A stretch of 64,000 nt of DNA from Verrucomicrobiia bacterium (GTDB lineage: Bacteria > Verrucomicrobiota > Verrucomicrobiia > Verrucomicrobiales > Akkermansiaceae), in contig JAUIJD010000004.1 in NCBI GenBank assembly GCA_030431475.1, positions 1 to 64,000 on the forward strand. Direction: 5' to 3'. Below, piece after piece: positions 35,010 through 44,285 of the stretch (position 1 is its first letter; each line of letters opens with the position of its first letter). Made by a program: the position numbers and the translations under genes. The notes under the pieces were generated by a model. The model did no database searches. It was not told the DNA's origin and worked only from the letters and a program-made list of their open reading frames with translations.

Positions 35010-36719
35010 GTGTCCACCTGGCGCCCCGTCTCCCGATTTCCCCGCTGGCTTTCCTGGCTGCCGGATTGGTTGCACGCGCCCCTGCGATGGACCCTCCGGG
35101 TCCTGATCGTGCTCGCGATCGCCTTCGCCGCGGTCGCCTTCTACTACATGATGCAGGCCGGGAAGTACGACCTCGACAAGGTCGCCGAACTCCCGGCCCG
35201 GACGACCATCCTCGACCGGAAGGGCATCGCCATCGAGGTCGGCTGGGGCGCCTCCCGGCACCTCGCCCGACGGCAGGACCTCCCCGACTTCCTGATCAGC
35301 TCCCTCGAAGCGCGCGAGGACGCCCGCTTTTTCAGCCACCACGGCGTCGACTTCCGGGGCCTCGCCCGCGCCACCGTGCGCAACCTCAAGGACCGGGATT
35401 TCACGCAGGGGGCCTCCACCCTGACGATGCAGCTCGCCCGCAACACCTACGACATGCGGGCCAAGTCCATCCACCGCAAGCTGCTTGAGATCGCCCTCAC
35501 GCTGCGCATCGAAGGACGCTACTCGAAGGACGAGATCCTCACCCACTACCTCAACCGCATCTACTTCGGGGCCGGGTGCCACGGCATCGAGGAGGCCTCC
35601 CGGACGTATTTCGGCAAGTCGGTGGCCGAACTCCACGAAGGCGAGTGCGCGATGCTCGTCGGGATCATCCGCGGTCCCCATCTGTTCTCGCCGGCCCGCA
35701 ACCTCGAGGGGGCGCGGGCGCAGCAGTCCGAGGTCCTCGACCGCCTGATCGCCATGGGCCGCATCGACCCCGCCGGAAAGAAGCGGATCGAGCAGCTTCC
35801 GATCAAGGTCGTGCCCGAGGAACAGCGCAGCCCCGATCGCTCCTACGCGCTCCAGGCGGTCCGCGAGGAACTCGGCACCCTCCTCGAGGCCCACGACATC
35901 CGCGCCGACGGTCTCATCGTCCACACGACCCTCGACCGCGGCTGGCAGCTGCGTCTCGAATCCGACCTTTCGAAGGCCCTGCTCGCGGTCGAGAAGGGCG
36001 AGTCGTGGGACCATCCGGTCCACGCCGGTCACGAGCCCGGCACCACGCCACGCTACGTGCAGTTCGCCGCGGTCACGCTCGAATCCGAAACCGGCGAGGT
36101 GCTCGCCTGGATCGGCGGGCGCGACTTCCTCGACTCGCGCTTCGATCGTGCCAGCGGTGCCCGCCGCGACCTCGGCACCTCGATCGAACCGTGGATCGCC
36201 GCCGCCGCCGCCGAGCGCGGCAAGCGCGTCCTCCCGGGCAAGCCTCTTCTCACCGGCCGGCAGGTCGGCCCTCTCGAAACCGCCCGCATCGCCAAGCGCT
36301 GCGGCCTCGGCGGGCCGTTCCTCGACACCGAGGACCTCTTCCGCGGCAGCGCCGCCGCGACCCCGGAGGAAGCCGCCAACGCCCTCGCCACACTCGCCAA
36401 CGGCGGCAAGCGCCCCATTTCCTACTTCATCCGCCGCATCACCGATGCCGACGGCGGCGAGCTGTATCGACGGGACCCGGAGCGCTCCCAGGCGATCAGC
36501 CGCCATGCCGCGGAGCGGGGCGCCGACCTGTTCCGTCAGGTCGGCAGCAGCCGCTGCTTCCACGGCGCGACCGGATCCGACCGCGATGCCTGGCTGCTGC
36601 GCATCGGGCCCAGCGGCTCCACCGCCATCTGGATCGGCTTCGACGACCCCGTCGCCATGGCGGACGGACCGGTGATCGAGGGGCTCCTCGACGATCTCGA
36701 GACCCGCCTCGGGGACTGA
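35010..36719 (+). CDS. Class A PBP-like protein: intact GT51 glycosyltransferase, degenerate transpeptidase
   Basis: EAREDARFFSHHGVDFRGLARA; QGASTLTMQLARNTYDMRAKSIHRKLLEI; transpeptidase region DLGTSIEPW and FHGATGSDRDAW. GTG start. Confidence 0.88.
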   Translation: MSTWRPVSRFPRWLSWLPDWLHAPLRWTLRVLIVLAIAFAAVAFYYMMQAGKYDLDKVAELPARTTILDRKGIAIEVGWGASRHLARRQDLPDFLISSLEAREDARFFSHHGVDFRGLARATVRNLKDRDFTQGASTLTMQLARNTYDMRAKSIHRKLLEIALTLRIEGRYSKDEILTHYLNRIYFGAGCHGIEEASRTYFGKSVAELHEGECAMLVGIIRGPHLFSPARNLEGARAQQSEVLDRLIAMGRIDPAGKKRIEQLPIKVVPEEQRSPDRSYALQAVREELGTLLEAHDIRADGLIVHTTLDRGWQLRLESDLSKALLAVEKGESWDHPVHAGHEPGTTPRYVQFAAVTLESETGEVLAWIGGRDFLDSRFDRASGARRDLGTSIEPWIAAAAAERGKRVLPGKPLLTGRQVGPLETARIAKRCGLGGPFLDTEDLFRGSAAATPEEAANALATLANGGKRPISYFIRRITDADGGELYRRDPERSQAISRHAAERGADLFRQVGSSRCFHGATGSDRDAWLLRIGPSGSTAIWIGFDDPVAMADGPVIEGLLDDLETRLGD

Positions 36720-36733
36720 CGGGAGCCCGTCAG
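36716..36733. terminator. Candidate bidirectional hairpin between convergent genes
   Basis: CTGACGGG-AG-CCCGTCAG inverted repeat spanning the stop of the upstream gene. Confidence 0.4.
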
Positions 36734-38211
36734 CCCCCCGTGGCCTCGCCCTCGCCGCCCTCGGACGGCTCCTCCGGATCGGGAAGCAGGTTCTCCCAGC
36801 GGAAGAGCTCGACGCCGTCCCCCAGCCCGCCGACCTCCTCCAGCAGGGCCGCGCACTTGGTACGCCACTTGTCGTAGTCCGGGGGCTCCTTGCCCTTCTC
36901 GCGGCTGGCGGGGAAGACCAGGTAGGTCACCGTCAGATCGGAAACCGGACGACTGTAGGGCGAGGCATTCTTGTTCAGCTGCTTCGCCATCCTCAGCGAG
37001 GCCTCGCCGACCTTGAAGGTCGGCCCGCCGTCGCCGACGAAGGCCGGATAGACCGTGTTCTCGTGCACGACCACCGCGTAGTCGCCGATCCGCGGGGCAT
37101 AGGGATCGCCGGAGGCGGTCAGCAGGTTGACCGGAATCACGATGAAGGGGTCATATTCGGCGATGAGGAAACTCCGGTACTTCATGTCCTCGATCCCCGG
37201 CTTCAGGTAGTTGTCGATGCGGTCCCGCAACCATGCCTTCCGCGCCGCCGTGGTCCCGGGCTCCGCCAGCTCCCGCCGGGCGTTTCCGATCCGCTTCTCC
37301 CAACCGGCCACCATCGGATTCGGAACCTCCGTCCGCTTCTTCCATCCGTAGCTCGTGAACGGCTGGTAGTGGGTCGAGTTGACGATCTCGTCGGGCATCG
37401 TCGGCAGCCGGTCGCCATCCGAACCATCGGAGACGACATCCATCTCCGCCTGCATCAGGAACACCCGGCGCCCGGATGCCGGATGCTTCAGGTTCAGGAT
37501 CGTCTCGCAGTCGTAGAAATTGTGCCGCGTGAGGAGCTCGGACAGCTGGGTCGCCCGCTTCTTCAAACGTTCCGTCTTGTTCTCGTAGAGCTGGTAGAAC
37601 CAGCGCGACACCTTGGCTTCCGGCAGCATCGTCTCCAGCCCGGGCAGCATGCTCCCGAGCGCGGGATTCACCTGGTGCAACTCCTCCAGCGACTTCGACG
37701 GCTTCGGCACCCGGACCTCCAACGTGTAGCTCGCGGCGTAGGCATCGTCGTCCTTGCGCTCCTTCGATGCCAGCCCGCCCTCGCTCACCTTGACCTCGGT
37801 CTTGAGCGTGATCTCGGAGCGAAGCTTCCGGACGTCCCCTCCGGTGCTCGCGGTGTGCTCGTTGATCGGTGGCAGAACCTCCTCCTCGGGTCGCTTTGCG
37901 GCCGCCTCCGCCTGCTTCTTCGCGGCTTCGGCATCGCGACGCAGGGCTTCAAGCTCCGCTTCGTATTGCTCGCGCAGCCGGGCCTCGGCCTGGCGCAGGA
38001 TGTCGTCCTGATCCACCTCGACCGGCGTCTCCCGCTGCGCCTCGAGGTAGCGTTTCACCCCGCGGAGCACCTCTTTCCCCGGGGCCGTGAAGACCATCGC
38101 GACCGCTGCCAGCACCAGCACGAAAAAGCCGGCGCGAAACCAGGGAAAGCCACGACGTCCCCGCTGTTGCCGCCCGAGGCCTTCGATTCGATGGGGGTCG
38201 CGATCACTCAT
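36730..38211 (-). CDS. Membrane-anchored protein with possible GH75 (chitosanase)-like C-terminal domain
   Basis: N-terminal [20 protein letters not shown], coiled coil, then [21 protein letters not shown]...[39 protein letters not shown], resembling GH75 by eye. Confidence 0.55.
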   Translation of the reverse strand: MSDRDPHRIEGLGRQQRGRRGFPWFRAGFFVLVLAAVAMVFTAPGKEVLRGVKRYLEAQRETPVEVDQDDILRQAEARLREQYEAELEALRRDAEAAKKQAEAAAKRPEEEVLPPINEHTASTGGDVRKLRSEITLKTEVKVSEGGLASKERKDDDAYAASYTLEVRVPKPSKSLEELHQVNPALGSMLPGLETMLPEAKVSRWFYQLYENKTERLKKRATQLSELLTRHNFYDCETILNLKHPASGRRVFLMQAEMDVVSDGSDGDRLPTMPDEIVNSTHYQPFTSYGWKKRTEVPNPMVAGWEKRIGNARRELAEPGTTAARKAWLRDRIDNYLKPGIEDMKYRSFLIAEYDPFIVIPVNLLTASGDPYAPRIGDYAVVVHENTVYPAFVGDGGPTFKVGEASLRMAKQLNKNASPYSRPVSDLTVTYLVFPASREKGKEPPDYDKWRTKCAALLEEVGGLGDGVELFRWENLLPDPEEPSEGGEGEATGG

Positions 38212-38221
38212 CGCCGTCCCT

Positions 38222-38761
38222 CTAGCACATCCCCCGGTCCGGGGAAACATACATCGCCACCAGCGACTCCAACGCCGCCGCATCCACCGCGTCGAAGGCC
38301 GCCGGAAGCACACTGTCGACATCCAGCACGGCGACCACCCGTCCGTTGGCGTCCTTCACCGGCACCACGATCTCGCTCGCCGAGGCCGCATCGCAGGCGA
38401 TGTGTCCGGGAAAGGCGTGCACATCGGCCACCACCTGGGATTCCCCGGACTTCCAGGCCGCCCCGCAGACGCCCCGCCCCCAGCCGATGCGCGCGCAACC
38501 CGGCGTGCCCTGATACGGCCCGATCACCAGCTCCGGACCGACCACCCGGTAGAATCCGGTCCAGTCGTAGTGCGGCATCGCGCCGTGGAGCACCGAGACC
38601 ACCCCGGCCATGCGCGCAATCGAGTCGACCTCGCCCGCCAGCAGCCCTTGCAGCTTCTCCCCGACCTCCCGGTAGAGCCCACGCCTGGTTTCTTCCGCCG
38701 GAATCCCCGTCGTTGCTTGTTTCACGGCACCTTTGAAAACCGAAACCTGACAAACCCGCAA
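38222..38761 (-). CDS. msrC: Free methionine-(R)-sulfoxide reductase (GAF domain, fRMsr)
   Basis: [40 protein letters not shown]...[21 protein letters not shown] with the expected Cys positions. Confidence 0.88.
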   Translation of the reverse strand: MRVCQVSVFKGAVKQATTGIPAEETRRGLYREVGEKLQGLLAGEVDSIARMAGVVSVLHGAMPHYDWTGFYRVVGPELVIGPYQGTPGCARIGWGRGVCGAAWKSGESQVVADVHAFPGHIACDAASASEIVVPVKDANGRVVAVLDVDSVLPAAFDAVDAAALESLVAMYVSPDRGMC

Positions 38762-38781
38762 ACCCCAATACAGTCGCGCCC

Positions 38782-40230
38782 GTGAGCTACCAGGTCTTCG
38801 CCCGGAAATACCGACCCAGAACCTTCCGCGACATCCTCGGACAGGACCACGTCGTCCGCACCCTCGAGAACGCGATCTCCCAGAACCGCCTCGCCCACGC
38901 CTACCTTTTCGTCGGCCCCCGCGGCACCGGCAAGACGACCACCGCCCGCATCCTGGCCAAGGCGCTCAACTGCACCGGCGGCCCGAAGGCCGACTTCGAT
39001 CCCGACGAGGACATCTGCCAGGAGATCGCCGAGGGCCGCTCGCTCGACGTGCTCGAGATCGACGGGGCCTCGAACAATGGGGTCGAGGAGGTCCGCCAGC
39101 TCCGCGAAACGGTCCGCTTCGCCCCCGCCCGCGGACAGTTCAAGATCTACTACATCGACGAGGTCCACATGCTCTCGAACGCCGCCTTCAACGCCTTGTT
39201 GAAGACCCTCGAGGAGCCGCCCGAGCACGTGAAGTTCATCTTCGCGACCACCGAGCCGCACAAGATCCTCGCCACCATCATCTCACGCTGCCAGCGCTTC
39301 GATCTCCGGCCCATCCCCGCCGACATCATCGCCGGGCACCTGCTTCACATCGCTTCGGAGGAGGGCATCGCCCTCGAAGAAACCGCCGCCTGGGCCATTG
39401 CCAAGGGGGCCGACGGCGGCATGCGCGACGCCCAGTCGATGCTCGACCAGCTGGTCGCCTTCTGCGGCGACACCATCCACGAGGCCAACGTCCTCGACGT
39501 CTTCGGCTTCACCTCGCGGGAAACCGTCGCCGCCCTCTCGCTCGCCCTGCTGTCCCGGAAGAGCGCCGAAGCCCTGGCTATCGTCCAGCGCGAGGCGGAT
39601 GCCGGACGCGAGCTTTCGCAGCTCCTCGGAGAGCTGATCGGTGGCCTTCGGGCGCTGCTCGTCGCCGGCCTCGACTCCGATGCGAGCGCCGAGGGCATCC
39701 CGGCGGAGACGTGGACGCAGATGGTCGAGGCCGCTTCGGCCTTCCCGACCGAACGACTGCTGTCCGTGATCGACATCTTCGCGGAGACCGAAGGCCGCAT
39801 GCGCTGGGCGACCAACAAGCGCCTCCACCTCGAGATCGGCCTGATCAAGGCCATCCAGAGCCTCGGCGAAGTCCGCATCAGCGATGTCATCAAGGTCCTC
39901 GCCGCCGGCGCCGACCACCTTCCCGAGGCCGCCGCAACCGCCGCCCCGGAGCCCGCACCCGCCGCTCTCGAAAAGCCCGTCGAGACGCCGACCCCCGCCC
40001 CCCGGGAGAGCGGCGGACTCGATGGACTCGACGCCATGATCGCCACGGCCCCGGATGAACCGGTGGAGTCGGTGGAACGCCAGGCGCCGAAACCGGAACC
40101 GAAGGCCGAATCCGCCCCCGAGCCGGAGAAGAAGCAGGAGGAGGCCCCGAAGGCCGCCGAGGAAGACTTCTATCAGGACCCTCTCATCCAGAAGGCGCTC
40201 GACATGTTCGAGGCCAAGATCCGCAACTAG
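38782..40230 (+). CDS. dnaX: DNA polymerase III gamma/tau subunit
   Basis: YQVFARKYRPRTFRDILGQDHVVRTL; FVGPRGTGKTTTARILAKALNC; YYIDEVHMLSNAAFNALLKTLEEPPEHVKFIFATTEPHKI. GTG start. Confidence 0.95.
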   Translation: MSYQVFARKYRPRTFRDILGQDHVVRTLENAISQNRLAHAYLFVGPRGTGKTTTARILAKALNCTGGPKADFDPDEDICQEIAEGRSLDVLEIDGASNNGVEEVRQLRETVRFAPARGQFKIYYIDEVHMLSNAAFNALLKTLEEPPEHVKFIFATTEPHKILATIISRCQRFDLRPIPADIIAGHLLHIASEEGIALEETAAWAIAKGADGGMRDAQSMLDQLVAFCGDTIHEANVLDVFGFTSRETVAALSLALLSRKSAEALAIVQREADAGRELSQLLGELIGGLRALLVAGLDSDASAEGIPAETWTQMVEAASAFPTERLLSVIDIFAETEGRMRWATNKRLHLEIGLIKAIQSLGEVRISDVIKVLAAGADHLPEAAATAAPEPAPAALEKPVETPTPAPRESGGLDGLDAMIATAPDEPVESVERQAPKPEPKAESAPEPEKKQEEAPKAAEEDFYQDPLIQKALDMFEAKIRN

Positions 40231-40326
40231 GCTCATCAACGGCCGGCGACCCACCCCATCACCGAGTCCGGGCCGAGAACCGCTCTCCACCCCATTTCCA
40301 GAACCACCCACCCACCACGAATTCCC

Positions 40327-40641
40327 ATGAATCTCGCGAAGATGATGAAACAGGCCCAGCAGATGCAGTCCGGCATGCTGGCCAAGCAGGAAGAACTCGC
40401 CAACACCGACTTCGAGGTCGAAGTCGGCGGCGGCAAGGTCAAGGTCGTCGCCACCGGCGCCGGCGACGTGAAGTCGATCGCCATCGATCCCGCCGTGGTC
40501 GATCCCGAGGATGTCGAGTTCCTCGAGGAGCTCGTCCTGAAGGGGGTGCAGGATGCCATCGCCAAGGGCAAGGAAGCCACCGCCGAGGAGATGAAGAAGC
40601 TCACGGGCGGCATGGGCCTTCCGGGCATGCCCGGGATGTGA
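40327..40641 (+). CDS. YbaB/EbfC family nucleoid-associated protein
   Basis: MNLAKMMKQAQQMQSGMLAKQEELANTDFEVEVGGGKVKVVATGAGDVKSIAIDP, directly downstream of dnaX. Confidence 0.93.
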   Translation: MNLAKMMKQAQQMQSGMLAKQEELANTDFEVEVGGGKVKVVATGAGDVKSIAIDPAVVDPEDVEFLEELVLKGVQDAIAKGKEATAEEMKKLTGGMGLPGMPGM

Positions 40642-40642
40642 C

Positions 40643-41677
40643 GTGCGGCGTCCGGCGATGCGCTCGACCTCGACCGCAGCCCGCCGCATCGGCTGGCTCC
40701 TGATCGGTGCCTCCCTCGCGCTGCACTTCCTCACGGTCGTCGCCTTCGCCCGGCAGCCGGATGTCCTCGCAGCCTACACCGTCATGCCCATCTGGGTCTG
40801 GGGCGGCATGGGCCTGCTGCTGTCCGGCGGCGCCTATCTTCTTTTCCGTGCCCCGCTGTCCCTCATCGTCACCGCGGTCTGGGCGCTGACCCTGCTGCTC
40901 GGGGCCGACGAGGCCCGGGTCATCGCCAACCTCGGCACCCAGGCTCCCGAGCCGGGCCGCCCCGATCCCATCGAGGGCCGGCGGCCGATCCGGGTGATCA
41001 CGCTCAACGCCGCCCGCTTCCGCTACGGCGATCCATCGCAGGATCTCGCCGAATGGAGGCCCGACATCGTCATCCTCCAGGAGGCGAGCGGCTACCGGGT
41101 CAAGTCGGTGGCCGATCAACTCTACAGCGGCAACGGCGACTACCGCAGCTTCTCGCTGAACGGGGTCGCCACCCGCTGGAAGATCACCCGCGAAGTCCGC
41201 AATCCCGACCCCCGCTTCCAGTATTTCAACCACAACGTGACCGTCGAACTGCCCGACGGCCGCACGATCGAGGTCGCCAACCTCCACCTCTCCTCCGCCG
41301 CCACCGATCTCCGCCTGTGGCGGCCGGACTGCTGGCGCACCCACCGCACCAACCGCCGTCAGCGCGGCGTGGAAATGGCGGTGGCCCTGGGGATCCTCAG
41401 GGACACGACGGACTTCCCCGGCGTCCAACCCGTCATCCTCGCCGGCGACTTCAACGCCCCCCCCGGCGACCCGGTCCAGCGACAACTCGATCGCGACTTC
41501 GAAGACGCCTTCCTGGTCGCCGGCACGGGGTGGGGAAACACCTTCCAGCGCCGCATCCCGGTCCTTCGCCTCGACCAGATCCACACCACCCGGCACTTCA
41601 CCCCGGTCCGTTGCCGGGTCGTGACCACCCGGCACTCCGACCATCGCTTCGTCGTCGCCGACCTCCTGCTGGAGTGA
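40643..41677 (+). CDS. Membrane-anchored endonuclease/exonuclease/phosphatase family protein
   Basis: N-terminal TM helices then PIRVITLNAARFRYGDPSQDLAEWRPDIVILQEAS...PVILAGDFNAPPGDPV...HSDHRFVVADL. Confidence 0.88.
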   Translation: MRRPAMRSTSTAARRIGWLLIGASLALHFLTVVAFARQPDVLAAYTVMPIWVWGGMGLLLSGGAYLLFRAPLSLIVTAVWALTLLLGADEARVIANLGTQAPEPGRPDPIEGRRPIRVITLNAARFRYGDPSQDLAEWRPDIVILQEASGYRVKSVADQLYSGNGDYRSFSLNGVATRWKITREVRNPDPRFQYFNHNVTVELPDGRTIEVANLHLSSAATDLRLWRPDCWRTHRTNRRQRGVEMAVALGILRDTTDFPGVQPVILAGDFNAPPGDPVQRQLDRDFEDAFLVAGTGWGNTFQRRIPVLRLDQIHTTRHFTPVRCRVVTTRHSDHRFVVADLLLE

Positions 41678-41759
41678 AACCTGAGGATCCAGCCCCCAAA
41701 CCTCAGTCGCGCCGGACTCCGGCCTTTGAATTTTCGAGTTTAGCGTTTCAAGTTTCCCC

Positions 41760-43502
41760 GTGCCCGACGTCACCCGTGAAACCCTCTCCTCGGTGCTCGA
41801 GGAGATCGCCCTTCTCCTGGAACTGAAGGGCGAGAACCCCTTCAAGATCCGCGCCTACCGCCAGGGAGCCGAGATCGTCGAATCCTTCGACGGCGACATC
41901 GTGGCCCGCGCCCGCGAGGACGACCTGAAGGGCATCAAGGGCATCGGCGAGGCCCTCCAGCAGAAGCTCCATGAGCTGGCGACCACCGGGACGCTCGAGT
42001 TCCACCAGAAGCTGCGGGCCGAGTACCCGGATACGATCTTCGACCTGTTCGACGTCGAAGGGCTCGGGCCGAAGAAGGTGGCCGCGCTTCACCGGAAACT
42101 CGGCGTCGACTCCACCGCGTCCCTCAAACAGGCCTGCGAAGACGGCAAGGTCGCCGAACTCTCCGGCTTCGGGAAGAAGACCGAACAGAAGATCCTGGAA
42201 GCGCTGGCACGACGCGAGCGCTTCGCCGATCGCTTCCTGCTCCACACCGCCTCCAACGCCGCCGAGACCATCCTCGACCAGCTTCGCGCCCATCCGAAGG
42301 TGCTGCGCTGCCAGTACGCCGGCTCGCTGCGACGGTCGAAGGAAACCGTCGGCGATCTCGACTTCATCGTGGCGACCGACGCCCCCGGCGAGCTCACCCG
42401 GTGGTTCTCCGAAATGGAGATCGCCGACGAAACCATCGTGCGCGGCGACACCAAGTGCTCGATCCGTCTCGACAACGGGCTCCAGTGCGACCTCCGCGCG
42501 GTTTCGAACGACGAATACCCCTTCGCCCTCCAGTATTTCACCGGCTCGAAGGAGCACAACGTCGCCATCCGGTCCCGGGCTCTGAAGCAAGGGCTCTCCC
42601 TCAACGAGTATGGCTTCAGCGGCGACGGCGAGGTGCCCGATGTCCACGACGAGGCCGACCTCTACAAGGCGCTCGGCCTCGACTGCCCGCCGCCCGAGCT
42701 TCGTGAGAACCGAGGCGAGATCGAGGCGGCCGACGACGGCGAGCTGCCGCGCCTGGTCGAACTCGAGAACCTTCGCGGGACCTTCCACAACCACACCACC
42801 GCCTCCGACGGACGGGCCACCCTTGGGGAAATGGCCGACGCGGCCCTCGACCTCGGGCTCCGCTACCTGGGAATCGCCGACCATTCGAAGGCGTCGTTCC
42901 AGGCCAACGGGCTCGATGAGTCGCGACTGAGGAAGCAGATCGAGGACATCCGCGCGTGGAACCGGGAGCGGGGCGACGAACTCTGGATCTTCGCCGGCAG
43001 CGAGGTCGATATCCTCAAGGACGGCTCGCTCGATTTCGACGACGACCTGCTCGCCGAACTCGACTACAGCGTGGCTTCGGTCCACGCCTCGTTCACCCTC
43101 GACGAGAAGACCATGACCCGCCGCATCATCCGGGCCCTGGAGAACGAACACGTCACCATGCTCGGCCACCTCACCGGCCGGCTCCTGCTCCGCCGCGACG
43201 AGTATGCGGTGAACCACGAGAAGATCATCGACTGCGCGGCCGAGACCCGGACGATCATCGAACTCAACTGCAATCCCCGACGCCTCGACATGGACTGGCG
43301 CTGGTGGCGCAAGGCTCGCGACAAGGGCGTCCTCTGCGCGATCAATCCCGACGCCCACCGCCCCGAACAGTTCCAGTTCCTCAAGTTCGGCATCGGCATC
43401 GCCCGCAAGGGATGGCTGCGGAAGGAAGACATCCTCAACACCCGCGACCTCGAGTCGGTGAAGGACTACTTCGGCCAGCCGAAGGCGGAGCGCCGGTTAT
43501 GA
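41760..43502 (+). CDS. polX: DNA polymerase/3'-5' exonuclease PolX (with PHP domain)
   Basis: GSLRRSKETVGDLDFIVATD; GTFHNHTTASDGRATLGEMADAALDLGLRYLGIADHS; NPDAHRPEQ. GTG start. Confidence 0.94.
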   Translation: MPDVTRETLSSVLEEIALLLELKGENPFKIRAYRQGAEIVESFDGDIVARAREDDLKGIKGIGEALQQKLHELATTGTLEFHQKLRAEYPDTIFDLFDVEGLGPKKVAALHRKLGVDSTASLKQACEDGKVAELSGFGKKTEQKILEALARRERFADRFLLHTASNAAETILDQLRAHPKVLRCQYAGSLRRSKETVGDLDFIVATDAPGELTRWFSEMEIADETIVRGDTKCSIRLDNGLQCDLRAVSNDEYPFALQYFTGSKEHNVAIRSRALKQGLSLNEYGFSGDGEVPDVHDEADLYKALGLDCPPPELRENRGEIEAADDGELPRLVELENLRGTFHNHTTASDGRATLGEMADAALDLGLRYLGIADHSKASFQANGLDESRLRKQIEDIRAWNRERGDELWIFAGSEVDILKDGSLDFDDDLLAELDYSVASVHASFTLDEKTMTRRIIRALENEHVTMLGHLTGRLLLRRDEYAVNHEKIIDCAAETRTIIELNCNPRRLDMDWRWWRKARDKGVLCAINPDAHRPEQFQFLKFGIGIARKGWLRKEDILNTRDLESVKDYFGQPKAERRL

Positions 43503-43556
43503 AACCGGCATCTGCACCGCCGATGGAGCCGGCATCATAATCGACCGTCCCTCTTT

Positions 43557-44105
43557 CTACCACGGAAGAACCGTGTCCCACACGCTGGCACGCGCACAAC
43601 GCAACACCGCCTCGGCCTCGTCCACCCGGCGTAGCCCGCCCTTTTCCTCCAGAGCCTGCCAGCCCCGCTTGACGGCTTGGAGTTCGACGCCGATCCCGGC
43701 GATCCGCAGCACCACGTGGAAGGCGATCAGCACCCCGCCGACCGCCAGCACCCACATGGGCGCGATCCGCGGTTTCAGCAGGGAAAACACCAGGATCAAC
43801 GCGAGCAGTCCCGGGAGGATCCGCAGGTTCCACCAACCGGTGCGACGGCGGCGGGCCACCCGCTCGCCCTCGGCTTCCATCAGCCGCAGACCCGCCTCAC
43901 GCAAGGCCGCCCCCAGGGCCGCCGCGTCCCGCAGGTCCGAAGGCTTGCGCTTGGCCACCCCGAGCCGCTCGAAGAGCTCCGCCACCGTCAGGGAGCACTC
44001 GGTCCGCTGCCCCCGGAGCTTCATCCGACCCCAGAACCACCACCGCGCCACCATCGCACCGATCAGCACGAGAGCGGACAGCACGATGAGCAGGCGGACG
44101 ATCAC
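43557..44105 (-). CDS. Hypothetical membrane protein
   Basis: Hydrophobic helices MIVRLLIVLSALVLIGAMVARWWFW and ILPGLLALILVFSLL...MWVLAVGGVLIAFHVVL. Confidence 0.6.
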   Translation of the reverse strand: MIVRLLIVLSALVLIGAMVARWWFWGRMKLRGQRTECSLTVAELFERLGVAKRKPSDLRDAAALGAALREAGLRLMEAEGERVARRRRTGWWNLRILPGLLALILVFSLLKPRIAPMWVLAVGGVLIAFHVVLRIAGIGVELQAVKRGWQALEEKGGLRRVDEAEAVLRCARASVWDTVLPW

Positions 44106-44285
44106 GCACCCAAGTCAAATCCCCCACCCGCAACTTCCAAGCGCAATCGCCCCGGAGCGCCCCCACCCGGACGCCGGGTTCACCCGGCTGGAGCCCAAGC
44201 CCACCCCCCAAGCTCCTTCGCTGCCTTCGCTGCCGTCTGTAAAAACTCCCCACAACCTCCAGCTCCCCAAGCTCCGCCCGCCGCG

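Noticed and set aside
34728-36563. 611-aa - strand ORF
   Set aside because: Antisense shadow of the second PBP.
39283-43358. Large - strand ORFs opposite dnaX, the EEP gene and polX
   Set aside because: Sense frames are canonical families; no evidence for overprinting.
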